Assembly: GCA_026002025.1 (NCBI GenBank)
Contig: BOAU01000002.1
Location: forward strand, 13,350-77,349
Direction of reading: 5' to 3'
Length of the DNA stretch: 64,000 nucleotides
DNA from: Spirochaetia bacterium
GTDB lineage: Bacteria; Spirochaetota; Spirochaetia; Treponematales; Breznakiellaceae
Below the pieces are notes generated by a model that did not search any database, was not told the DNA's origin, and was given only the letters and a program-made list of their open reading frames with translations. Below, one piece after another: positions 1 to 8,687 of this stretch. The position numbers were made by a program, and so were the translations under genes. The number at the start of each line of letters is the position of its first letter. The stretch's first letter is position 1.

Positions 1-207
1 GACCAAAAGCTGGCAATACTTGCATTTTGCGTGACGCCCAAGTCCAGAGACGAGATTCAGGAACATTTGGGATTGAAAAACAAGCGGCATTTCCTTACGG
101 CGATTTTACCTCCCCTGTTAGAGTCAGGTCTATTGCTTCGTACTATCCCCGATAAGCCGAATAGCCGTATGCAGAAGTATGTGGCAAAGGGGGCGAGGGT
201 AAAATGA
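1..207 (+). CDS. C-terminal tail of a RecG-like/AlbA_2-type regulator (partial)
   Basis: The frame is open from base 1 and stops at 205-207, giving the last 68 residues of a longer protein. The tail looks like a small winged-helix domain, with the run SRDEIQEHLGLKNKRHF followed by LLESGLLLRTIPDKPNSRMQ. That pattern is common at the end of proteins annotated as ATP-dependent DNA helicase RecG-like or AlbA_2-domain regulators. Such genes often sit inside type I restriction loci, which fits the hsdS and hsdM genes downstream. The N-terminal domains lie outside the window, so the family is inferred from the tail only. The next gene starts 57 bp later on the same strand. Confidence 0.6.
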   Translation, partial: DQKLAILAFCVTPKSRDEIQEHLGLKNKRHFLTAILPPLLESGLLLRTIPDKPNSRMQKYVAKGARVK

Positions 208-263
208 ATCATATTGACATACTTAACGTTTGTATTGTATTATACGAATCAGGATGGCTTTAA

Positions 264-1154
264 ATGAATTCATCATTGTCGGCAAAACCGGTTTATAAAC
301 GGCAGCGTTTTCTCCTTTCCTTTATCAAGTCCATGGGAAAACCATCTACCGCTATAGATTTACAGAAATTGTTATTCCTTTATTCAGAGAATCAGAAAAA
401 TGATTTTTATGATTTTATACCCTATCTTTATGGCTGCTATTCTTTTCAAGCTGCGGAAGATGTAAATACCCTTGAACGAAACGGCTGGATAACGAAGACT
501 GAAAACCTTATTCAATACCGGTTTTCCGATTCTAAAAATCAATCTGAATTAAACTTTTCTGATAATTATATGCCCCCCAAAGAGCGCGGCCCTGCTTTAG
601 TTAAATTGGTCTATGAGCAATATCCCTATTTTGCCATTAACAGCAAGATAGCCCGTGAAATTATGGACGAACCGGGGCTGTCCCGTATTGAGGGAATCAA
701 AAAAAGTCTTAAAAAAAACACTCAAGTGCTATTTACCATAGGCTATGAAGGCATTTCCATTGAAAAGTACCTTAACACATTGATTCAGAACGATATCCGC
801 TTATTGTGCGATGTACGCAACAATCCCCTGAGCCGTAAATTCGGATTTTCTAAAAGCAATCTGCAACACTATTTGAAAAACATCAATATAGAATATGTTC
901 ACATTCCTGAACTCGGCATTATTTCTGAAAAAAGACAAAACCTTGAAACCGATGCCGATTATGCCCAATTATTTAAACACTATGAAAAATCGCTGACATC
1001 CAGGCAGCAATATCTTGAAAAAGTATATCAATTATTGTCTTCAAAGAAACGAATCGCCCTAACTTGTTTTGAACACGATCCTTTACATTGCCATCGTCAT
1101 ATTATAAGCAAACATATTGCAGATACCTATAATGTCATTACCGGGGACTTATAG
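264..1154 (+). CDS. DUF488-family protein with an extra N-terminal domain
   Basis: 296 residues. The second half (from about residue 155) carries DUF488 hallmarks: FTIGYEGISIEKYL, then LLCDVRNNPLSRKFGFSK, then HIPELG, and near the end ALTCFEHDPLHCHRH. DUF488 proteins are of uncertain biochemistry; the Cys/His-rich ending is conserved in the family. The first 120 residues (LQKLLFLYS, FIPYLYGCYSFQ, LERNGWI) loosely resemble SocA/Panacea-type (DUF4065) domains known from antitoxin contexts, so this may be a fusion; that part is low confidence. The stop codon shares one base with the GTG start of the next gene, so the two are probably translationally coupled. Confidence 0.75.
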   Translation: MNSSLSAKPVYKRQRFLLSFIKSMGKPSTAIDLQKLLFLYSENQKNDFYDFIPYLYGCYSFQAAEDVNTLERNGWITKTENLIQYRFSDSKNQSELNFSDNYMPPKERGPALVKLVYEQYPYFAINSKIAREIMDEPGLSRIEGIKKSLKKNTQVLFTIGYEGISIEKYLNTLIQNDIRLLCDVRNNPLSRKFGFSKSNLQHYLKNINIEYVHIPELGIISEKRQNLETDADYAQLFKHYEKSLTSRQQYLEKVYQLLSSKKRIALTCFEHDPLHCHRHIISKHIADTYNVITGDL

Positions 1155-1981
1155 TGGAACGGAAGCGGGTCTATATAACGGTAAAAACATATCCCACCAT
1201 ATCAAATAAATATGATGAACTAGTCTGTACTGCCGGTATGCTTGAAGATGGGTCATGGATACGTTTATACCCGCTCCCCTTTAGAAAATTGAATAATGAA
1301 CAAAAATACAGCAAGTATCAATGGATAGAAGCCGATATCGAGAAGAACCAGAAAGACAATAGGGTGGAAAGTTATAAAGTAGTTAATAGGGACACAATAC
1401 GGGCTATTCCTTTGTCGAAGACAAGTAAAACTCCCTGGGAAGAACGGAAACGGATAATTTTCAAGAATCAAAAAATATTCACTAATTTATCAGAATTGAT
1501 TACACTGGCAAAGGAAAAGGATATATCCCTTGCGGTTTTCAAGCCAAGCCGGATTGTCAGAGTAATCCACGAAGAAACTGATAGGGAATGGCCAAAGGAA
1601 AAACTTGAACAGCTTGCCAGTAAAGCAAAGCAGTTGTCTCTTTTTGAAACTGAGGCTGAAATGGTACGCCAGTTTCAAGTGGTACAGAAAATTCCCTACA
1701 AGTTTTCGTATGTTTTTACAGATGATTCAGGCAGAGAATCGACATTGATGATAGAAGATTGGGAAATTGGGATGCTTTATCTTCATTGCTTGGAAGGCGC
1801 TGATGGTGATGAAGGTAAAGCATTGGAAAAGGTCAAAGAAAAATATTTTGACGAGTTCATAAAGACAGATTTATACTTTTTTCTTGGTACAACCCTGGAA
1901 TTTCACTGGATAGCGCTGAATCCATTTATCATAATAGGTATTTTTCATCCGCCGGTTGATAAACAGGGGGTATTGTTTTGA
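1154..1981 (+). CDS. Conserved hypothetical partner of the DUF488 protein
   Basis: 275 residues from a GTG start that overlaps the preceding TAG by one base. I do not recognise a named domain. The start (KRVYITVKTYPTISNKYDELVCTAG, read as short blocks) and the end (YFFLGTTLEFH, then NPFIIIGIFHPP) look like a compact folded soluble protein, with a charged helical middle (residues 120-170) and no signal peptide or membrane segment. The tight overlap suggests it works with the DUF488 protein, probably in a complex or as a regulator. Function unknown. Confidence 0.7.
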   Translation: MERKRVYITVKTYPTISNKYDELVCTAGMLEDGSWIRLYPLPFRKLNNEQKYSKYQWIEADIEKNQKDNRVESYKVVNRDTIRAIPLSKTSKTPWEERKRIIFKNQKIFTNLSELITLAKEKDISLAVFKPSRIVRVIHEETDREWPKEKLEQLASKAKQLSLFETEAEMVRQFQVVQKIPYKFSYVFTDDSGRESTLMIEDWEIGMLYLHCLEGADGDEGKALEKVKEKYFDEFIKTDLYFFLGTTLEFHWIALNPFIIIGIFHPPVDKQGVLF

Positions 1982-2068
1982 TTTTTAGCCGGATTACCCC
2001 GCAAGTTGACCACACCAGTACCATGCCAGTCACTACACCAGTCGATGAGAACCAAAAGGATACAGAAC

Positions 2069-2293
2069 ATGGCATATAAACCTATTGAAATTGACCGGAA
2101 GAATCTCACCCTCATGGGAGTGCGTTTCCCCGATTTGGAAACCCTGAACAGTACCGCCGATGCCATTGGTTCGAATATGTTTGAAGGCTTTGAACCAACG
2201 GCAAAGGGCATAGCTATTATTCGGGATTATGTTACTGATAAAATTACCATTGCAGATGTCTTACAAATGGCAAAGGACAGAATGTATGGGTAA
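2069..2293 (+). CDS. Fic antitoxin, VbhA-like
   Basis: 74 residues from the ATG at 2069, preceded by an AAAGGA Shine-Dalgarno at about 2054; an in-frame ATG at 2006 lacks a comparable site. The protein contains SNMFEG (residues 35-40), which fits the (S/T)xxxE(G/N) inhibitory motif of class I Fic antitoxins, whose glutamate blocks ATP binding by the toxin. A C-terminal segment (ITIADVLQMAKDRMYG) ends it. The reading frame overlaps the downstream fic start by 8 bases, the usual antitoxin-first arrangement. Function follows from the motif and the neighbour. Confidence 0.85.
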   Translation: MAYKPIEIDRKNLTLMGVRFPDLETLNSTADAIGSNMFEGFEPTAKGIAIIRDYVTDKITIADVLQMAKDRMYG

Positions 2294-2897
2294 GGTTTAC
2301 AAGTATATCGATCCTGACTACACCTATACTGATCCCAAGACAGGCGTACTCTGGAACCTTGGTACTATCGCAGATAATGACACTTTAATTTTTTTTGAAA
2401 GTACCGCAGTTACTAAACGCACAAAGGAACTGGAAAAATCACCTGTCAAGATAAAAGATTCCGCAACGCTGTTTGCTATTCACCGGTATCTGTTTCAGGA
2501 TGTGTATACCTGGGCCGGTCAAAAAAGAAGGGTGGAAATCGGCAAGGGCGGAAAACAATTCTTCCCGCTCGATCATTTTGACACGGCGCTTGTTTATATT
2601 GATAATCTTATTGCCGAATACAGGTCTATAGATAAAAACGACAGTGATAAAATTGCCGGGAAGCTGGCCGAAATACTGGATACGGTCAATTATTTGCATC
2701 CATTCCGGGAAGGTAACGGCAGAACACAGCGGGAGTTTTTACGGGCGCTTGCCCTTGAGAAAGGATACGCCCTCAACATGAACCCAGCCGATAACGCCGA
2801 TGTGTATGAACGTTATATGAGCGGAACCATTGACGCCGATGTGGGGAAACTGGCTGATTTGATTCTGGAGTTGATGCGGGGGGCGGGGGATGAGTGA
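2286..2897 (+). CDS. fic: Fic/DOC family AMP-transferase toxin
   Basis: 203 residues starting at MGKVYKYIDPDYTY. The catalytic loop HPFREGNGRTQR (from His138) matches HxFx(D/E)GNGRxxR, so the key His and phosphate-binding residues are intact and the enzyme should be able to transfer AMP to target hydroxyls. The N-terminal region (AIHRYLFQDVYTWAGQKR) is the typical Fic fold lead-in. An earlier frame opening at 2229 is discarded because it would run deep into the antitoxin gene. The end overlaps hsdS by 8 bases, so toxin, antitoxin and the restriction genes appear to be one transcript. Confidence 0.92.
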   Translation: MGKVYKYIDPDYTYTDPKTGVLWNLGTIADNDTLIFFESTAVTKRTKELEKSPVKIKDSATLFAIHRYLFQDVYTWAGQKRRVEIGKGGKQFFPLDHFDTALVYIDNLIAEYRSIDKNDSDKIAGKLAEILDTVNYLHPFREGNGRTQREFLRALALEKGYALNMNPADNADVYERYMSGTIDADVGKLADLILELMRGAGDE

Positions 2898-4215
2898 TTG
2901 GCCGATGCGCTCAATAGGCTCCCTTTGTGATATTGTAAAAGGCGAAACCGGTCTGGCGAGCGCAATTCCGGGGGAATATCCTTTGGTGACAACCGGGGCG
3001 GAACGAAAAACAGCCAACGCTTGGCAATTCGATACGGAGGCGGTTTGTATACCATTGGTCTCATCGACAGGGCATGGTAAGAAAACGCTGAACTATGTTC
3101 ACTATCAGGAAGGAAAATTCGCCCTTGGAACTATTCTTGCCGCCGTGATACCGAAGGACAAAAATATTTTATCGGCATCCTATATGCATCGGTATTTACA
3201 ATTCTATAAAGACAGAAAGATTGTACCACTCATGCGGGGCGCCGCTAATGTTTCTTTGGCGGTACGGGATATTGCTAAAATTGAAATCCCTGTTCCACCG
3301 ATTGAGAAACAAAGGAGTTTGATACTCCTTTTTAATAAACTTTATGATTTTGACAGTGCTTTTGGAGATGAAGCTGCAACACAATCCGCTATCATCGCAA
3401 AGCTCCGGCAGGCAGTTTTACAGGAGGCGATTGAAGGAAAGCTGACTGTGGATTGGCGTAAATCAAATCCGGTGCGTAAGGGTGATGCGGAATATGATGC
3501 GGTGGCGTTGCTTGATAAGATAAAGGTGGAGAAGCAAAAACTTGTTGTGAAAGGGAAGATCAGGAAAGAAAAGCCGCTTGTACCGATTAAGGCGGAGGAT
3601 GTGCCGTTTGCGTTGCCGAAAGGGTGGGTGTGGACGAGGTTGGGGGAGATTGGCGAAATTAAAGGTGGGAAGAGAGTTGAAAATGGTTACAAACTACAAA
3701 AAACGCCGACTGACCATATTTATATCCGTGTTTCCGACATGAAGAATGGAACTATTGATGATTCAGACTTGCATTATATTGACGATAAAATGTATCAGAA
3801 AATAAAACAGTATACAATTAGCAAAGATGATTTATATATGACGATTGTCGGCGCAACTATTGGTAAATGCGGCATTGTTCCAGATATATTTCATAATATG
3901 AATTTAACAGAAAATGCGGCAAAAATTCATTTGCATTTAACGAATAAAGATTACTTATTTCGGCTTTTGAGTAGTCCATTTTGTCAGATGCAATTCATTG
4001 ATAAGACAAAACAAGTAGGCGTTCAGAAGATGGCGTTAAATCGATTTGGAACGACTATAATTCCCATTCCTCCGCTTGCCGAGCAACAGGCCATAGTCTT
4101 GCATATCGAAAAGATTCTTGCTATGATTAACAAGTTGGAAACGCAAGAGAAGGAGCGAATAAAGCAGATGGAGGAGGTTTTGCAGGTGGCGTTGAGAGAG
4201 GTGTTTGAGAAATGA
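2890..4215 (+). CDS. hsdS: Type I restriction-modification specificity subunit HsdS
   Basis: 441 residues with two target-recognition halves. The first covers about 1-150 (WPMRSIGSLCDIVKGETG to IPVPPIEKQRSLI). The second covers about 235-420 (GWVWTRLGEIGEIKGGKR to IPPLAEQQAIV). Each is followed by a helical conserved region that sets spacing between the half-sites. HsdS brings HsdM and HsdR to a bipartite DNA sequence. The start overlaps fic and the stop overlaps the STAND gene (ATGA at 4212-4215). The middle linker (LRQAVLQEAIEGKLTVDW) is typical of HsdS. Its partner hsdM comes only after a 4.5-kb intervening gene. Confidence 0.93.
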   Translation: MSDWPMRSIGSLCDIVKGETGLASAIPGEYPLVTTGAERKTANAWQFDTEAVCIPLVSSTGHGKKTLNYVHYQEGKFALGTILAAVIPKDKNILSASYMHRYLQFYKDRKIVPLMRGAANVSLAVRDIAKIEIPVPPIEKQRSLILLFNKLYDFDSAFGDEAATQSAIIAKLRQAVLQEAIEGKLTVDWRKSNPVRKGDAEYDAVALLDKIKVEKQKLVVKGKIRKEKPLVPIKAEDVPFALPKGWVWTRLGEIGEIKGGKRVENGYKLQKTPTDHIYIRVSDMKNGTIDDSDLHYIDDKMYQKIKQYTISKDDLYMTIVGATIGKCGIVPDIFHNMNLTENAAKIHLHLTNKDYLFRLLSSPFCQMQFIDKTKQVGVQKMALNRFGTTIIPIPPLAEQQAIVLHIEKILAMINKLETQEKERIKQMEEVLQVALREVFEK

Positions 4216-7200
4216 GCAGTGATACACTGTATTCGGTTGCATTAGAACAATTGAGTATAAATACATCTGGCGATTCCGATTTTGAGAAGATTAGCCATAT
4301 TCTCATAAAACATATTTATCCACAATATAGTTTTAATAATCCGGCGGGTGGTTTTGGAACACAAGATGGCGGATATGATGGGAGAGACCCTTTAAACAAC
4401 GCAAAGTTAGCCTGTTCTCTCGAAATCAATTATAAGAAAAAAATTCAAGAAGAAATTGAAAAAAGTAAAACAAATGGTGATGTAGAATTATTCTATTTCT
4501 CGAATCAACCTATACCAGAGCTAACAAAAAACAAACTATATTCAAAATACAAGTCGGATAATATTGATTTAATTATTTTTGGCAAACTAGATTTATCACA
4601 AGAGATAGATAAATATTTGCAAAACAACAACGATATTGATTTATATAATTTACTGAAATTATCTTTTTTAAGTGTAGGTGAACGTTATAGGCACAATGAA
4701 GTTGACAATCTGGATATTCAATTTGACGGAATAATTTATAAAAAAAAGCTAGTTTATGATATTGAACACAAAAACATTCGTGATGCTATGTATAATCCAT
4801 CGTTTGTCAGTGAAAATCCATTATTTGATTATATATTAGAGAACTTGCACAACTGTGACTGGAGAGATTTTTTTCACATATTTCTAAATGGTATTGGTTA
4901 TGTTGGAAAAAGTTTTATGATGCGGCTATCTTTCAATTGTTTAAAAAATGAATTATCAAACCATAACAATTATACAAAATATAAATGTATTCCGTTTATT
5001 CAGTTTTGTGATTTAAAATACTATGTAATCGGTAGTATAAAAGAAAAAATTTATAATAATATTGAGCCATTATTATTTTTCGTGGATGGATTAGATGAAG
5101 TTAATATTTCTTTAAGGGAAAATTTATTTAAAGAAATTAACAATGTCCTAGAATATAATAAATCAGTGCGTTTTGTTATTTCAGGACGCAGCTCATCTTT
5201 TGATGTATTAAATAGAATTGAAAAACAGTCGATAAAATTACGGATCGAAAAATATATTGATATGGATGATTATGATTTATTAGAGCTGATGAATGATTAT
5301 AAAGGTACTCCGATTTATGATCTGTTGCCAATCCCAACATATAGAAATTTTATTAAGGATAAAAAAGATAGCCATTTCTTGAGCATTGATGATTTTATAA
5401 AGACTTTGATTGAAAAAAATTTAAATACGGATGCACGGAAAAATATACTACCTCGGTCTACGCCAAGTACAAGCATTGCTGGGATAATTAAAAAACTTTC
5501 CGAATTCACATTCTCATTGTTTTTAAAAAATACATCTGTGTTTTCAGATATTGAACTCCGGGACGTGTTTAATTCTGATAATGATTTTTCATTTGTCTTA
5601 GATTCGGCGATAATAGATTATAAAGATAATACGAAAATTAGTTTTGTTTCTAATTTTTATTATGAATATTTTATTGCAAATGCAATAATATCAAAAAACA
5701 AAAAAGAAATAGTCTCATGTTTTTTTATTAGAAAAAAAATAAAAATATCAGCACTTGACATATTTGTGGTATTTTTGAATTTAATTAGCACCCGGGATAA
5801 AGAAAAGTATTCGTATGTTTTAAATAAAACATTCTCTGTATTTACAGAATTTTCATTGGTTTGTGATTTTGAGTCATTTTCTGATAATGATAGAAAAACG
5901 TATTATCTGAAAATATATAAAAAATATAACAATTCAAAAAAACATATTTATTATGCACGATTTCGTCAATCATTTGGCCCTTTGAAAAATATTGATAATA
6001 TGGCTCAAAAAATGCAATTGTTATTGCCTGAAAGCAAACGAGCGATCATTCTTGCTATGCTAAAATCGGAAATTGAAAACTATTTCAAAAAGCCGACTAA
6101 TGATAAGGTAATAACTTTTGCTAACAGTATCATTTTGTTGATGCCATTTATTGAAAATTTGTGGTCGAAAGAACAGCAAGTTATCATACAAGATTTATCC
6201 GTGTCTCTGTTGCAATTTTTTATACTTAAAGGCATACCGAAGGAATTAGAAGGTTTGTTGTCTCAAACTTTTATTTTTGATTGGTATAGAGATTATAAAT
6301 GGGTTGAAAATTGGAAAATTGAAGATTGGGAATCTTTTTTTGAAAAAATATCCGGCAAAGAAATAAAAATTAATACTGAAATTTCAAACAAATATGAATA
6401 TGCAATAAAACTAGAATGTTTTACCCACTTTTATGGCCATGCTGTTCTTCGTCCCATATTGTTACCATTATTACGTTATCTTTTCAAAAATAAATTCAAT
6501 GAAGGACTAGGAATGGCTGGTGTAGTACCGGATGTTCTAACTGATGACTATGAATTACCAATGATCCACCACGATTATGATGAATCTGCTATATCTTATG
6601 TACTCCCTAATATTAACTTTACTACAAGCGAGATTTTAAGCATCTTATGTTATTCCATCGAAAACAATGTATATGATCGCGTAAAAGATTCTATAAATAG
6701 TCCTATAAAGATACTCAAAGAAAAATTATATGAGAAAATTAACGAAATAGAATATAAAGACTACGAATTATTCTCATTTTACTATTTTAATGCTGACAAA
6801 TATGGAGTAAATGAAAGATTATTTAAAGTGGAGCCGTCAAATAAAACTGATGAGCTAAGGACATTCTTTGCAAACAAAATTATAGAAGGCAAAGTCGATA
6901 TTAAAGAATATTTTATTGATAGGATGCTCCATCAATTGATAAATCTCACTGACCGTGCTAGAGCAAATGAATTATTACGAAGTATTATGAAAATGCCCAA
7001 ACCAAATATTTATAACTATCTAATACACTCAATATTTAACGATGAAAATCATATATTATATAATTCAGGACTTGTTAATTCTGAATACAATCGTATTTAT
7101 GCAAAGGATATACTTTTAAGAAAGAATATCGATAAACGCCTTGCTCAATACAAGACTGATATTGAGTCTGCAAAATCAAAAGAAATTGAATTAATGCTTG

Positions 7201-8687
7201 ATAATGATGTAATGGCCAACGAACTCAGACGAATTGATGAATATTTGCAAAAAACTACCGAAATAGATGGTGAAAAAAACTTATGGCACAAATTGTTTTC
7301 TCTGCACCACAAAAAATTGCTCGATTTAATAACTTATGATTTTAACAATCAGTATATTAACACTCCGGTTTTTGTTGAGTGTGCGATGCATATACTTGAA
7401 GATTTTTATCGAGATAAAATTACGAATATTGATGAAATTATTAAACGGCTAAAAGATTATTGTTTTAAACCGGAACATTTCTATTATTATTTCTATTGGC
7501 AATATATTGATAAGCATAACAAACAGGAAGAGCCAAATGAAAACATTGAAAAAATAATTAACAAAAATGATGTTTTGATGGATAGAATTATTGATAGTAT
7601 AAATGTCAACGTTCGCAGAAATTTTGAGGACAAAAAATATCCTTTTTTTGAAGGGAAACATTCGCCGTGGATCACTCCATTCTTGTACTTTTACAATTTA
7701 TCGTTTAATAACATATCTCCAGATTGGCTAACAACAGAATACATATTAAAACTAATTACATTTCATAATCCTTATGTTACAACTAGTAAGGATGCAACTC
7801 TTTCGTGGTTTACTGAAAGGTTCCCGACTATAAGCAATACGGAAATAATTAATTTTGCTTTGCAAGTCATTCCGAATATTGAGGATTATCATTCCCGCAT
7901 ACAAATAGCAAAATACCTTATTGAACAATACAATTCTTTCAATCTATCAATTGAGAAGGAATCCATTTTTGAATTTATTATTGACACGACAAAGTCAATG
8001 TTTGATTTGCATGAAAACAGTAACAAATGGGCGGAATATTCAACCATTTCAAGTTTTTGGTCAACATGTCAGGAAAATCACATTGAAAAAATATTTAATG
8101 GTTTCTCAATTGCTGTTATTTTATCTACAACAAAAAGACAAGATAACGATATTGACTATCAATATAGAAAAGAAGTTTTAAATTATTGTGCTCGCATTTC
8201 AAATGAAGGACAAAAGATAAAAATAACAAATGAAATCAAATTGGATAGTTCGTTTGATAATATTTCAGAAAAAGAAAAAGAGGTTGTTAATCAGTTTTTA
8301 GCTTCTCTCGGTGATGAACAAGCGATCAAAAGTTTGATCAATTTGTACTTAATGGATAAAGGCATGATACATGCTTTTCGGCAAAGTTCTTTTGGGGTTC
8401 TAACACCAAACAATGATTTATTAGATGAGTATACAAAGCTCTTTATATATAGCACTAAAAAAAGTAATCAACGGCGGAATTCACTTTTATACATAGCCCA
8501 AACTGGTATAAAACAGCATCTAACGCCACAAAACTATTCTTCTTTTGAGAAAAAAATGAAGGAACGAATAAAATATTTAATAAAGAACAATCAATGGGCA
8601 GAGTATTATGAAGAATATCTGTTGCAGATGGAACAATATGTGTTTTCAGAAAAACAAAGTAACCTATTAGATAAAGGAGTAACATGA
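4212..8687 (+). CDS. Giant STAND/NACHT-like NTPase with N-terminal nuclease-like domain
   Basis: 1491 residues. Residues 227-234 (GIGYVGKS) form a Walker A loop and 288-296 (LFFVDGLDE) a NACHT/STAND-style Walker B; RFVISGRSS follows where STAND proteins carry their sensor arginine. Residues 1-110 resemble a restriction-endonuclease fold of the Mrr/Cap4 kind: GTQDGGYDGRD (Asp52, 56, 59), then Glu71 in LEINYKKK. The usual lysine two residues after the glutamate is Asn73, so activity is uncertain. Residues from about 500 on are helical, lack a named domain and may sense a ligand, as in Avs antiviral proteins. The gene overlaps both hsdS and hsdM by 4 bases and is strikingly AT-rich compared with hsdM, suggesting acquisition. 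Assignment as antiviral is inference. Confidence 0.75.
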   Translation: MSSDTLYSVALEQLSINTSGDSDFEKISHILIKHIYPQYSFNNPAGGFGTQDGGYDGRDPLNNAKLACSLEINYKKKIQEEIEKSKTNGDVELFYFSNQPIPELTKNKLYSKYKSDNIDLIIFGKLDLSQEIDKYLQNNNDIDLYNLLKLSFLSVGERYRHNEVDNLDIQFDGIIYKKKLVYDIEHKNIRDAMYNPSFVSENPLFDYILENLHNCDWRDFFHIFLNGIGYVGKSFMMRLSFNCLKNELSNHNNYTKYKCIPFIQFCDLKYYVIGSIKEKIYNNIEPLLFFVDGLDEVNISLRENLFKEINNVLEYNKSVRFVISGRSSSFDVLNRIEKQSIKLRIEKYIDMDDYDLLELMNDYKGTPIYDLLPIPTYRNFIKDKKDSHFLSIDDFIKTLIEKNLNTDARKNILPRSTPSTSIAGIIKKLSEFTFSLFLKNTSVFSDIELRDVFNSDNDFSFVLDSAIIDYKDNTKISFVSNFYYEYFIANAIISKNKKEIVSCFFIRKKIKISALDIFVVFLNLISTRDKEKYSYVLNKTFSVFTEFSLVCDFESFSDNDRKTYYLKIYKKYNNSKKHIYYARFRQSFGPLKNIDNMAQKMQLLLPESKRAIILAMLKSEIENYFKKPTNDKVITFANSIILLMPFIENLWSKEQQVIIQDLSVSLLQFFILKGIPKELEGLLSQTFIFDWYRDYKWVENWKIEDWESFFEKISGKEIKINTEISNKYEYAIKLECFTHFYGHAVLRPILLPLLRYLFKNKFNEGLGMAGVVPDVLTDDYELPMIHHDYDESAISYVLPNINFTTSEILSILCYSIENNVYDRVKDSINSPIKILKEKLYEKINEIEYKDYELFSFYYFNADKYGVNERLFKVEPSNKTDELRTFFANKIIEGKVDIKEYFIDRMLHQLINLTDRARANELLRSIMKMPKPNIYNYLIHSIFNDENHILYNSGLVNSEYNRIYAKDILLRKNIDKRLAQYKTDIESAKSKEIELMLDNDVMANELRRIDEYLQKTTEIDGEKNLWHKLFSLHHKKLLDLITYDFNNQYINTPVFVECAMHILEDFYRDKITNIDEIIKRLKDYCFKPEHFYYYFYWQYIDKHNKQEEPNENIEKIINKNDVLMDRIIDSINVNVRRNFEDKKYPFFEGKHSPWITPFLYFYNLSFNNISPDWLTTEYILKLITFHNPYVTTSKDATLSWFTERFPTISNTEIINFALQVIPNIEDYHSRIQIAKYLIEQYNSFNLSIEKESIFEFIIDTTKSMFDLHENSNKWAEYSTISSFWSTCQENHIEKIFNGFSIAVILSTTKRQDNDIDYQYRKEVLNYCARISNEGQKIKITNEIKLDSSFDNISEKEKEVVNQFLASLGDEQAIKSLINLYLMDKGMIHAFRQSSFGVLTPNNDLLDEYTKLFIYSTKKSNQRRNSLLYIAQTGIKQHLTPQNYSSFEKKMKERIKYLIKNNQWAEYYEEYLLQMEQYVFSEKQSNLLDKGVT

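Noticed and set aside
2006..2068. Earlier start for the Fic antitoxin
   Set aside because: The extra residues precede the family start and the better ribosome-binding site belongs to the ATG at 2069.
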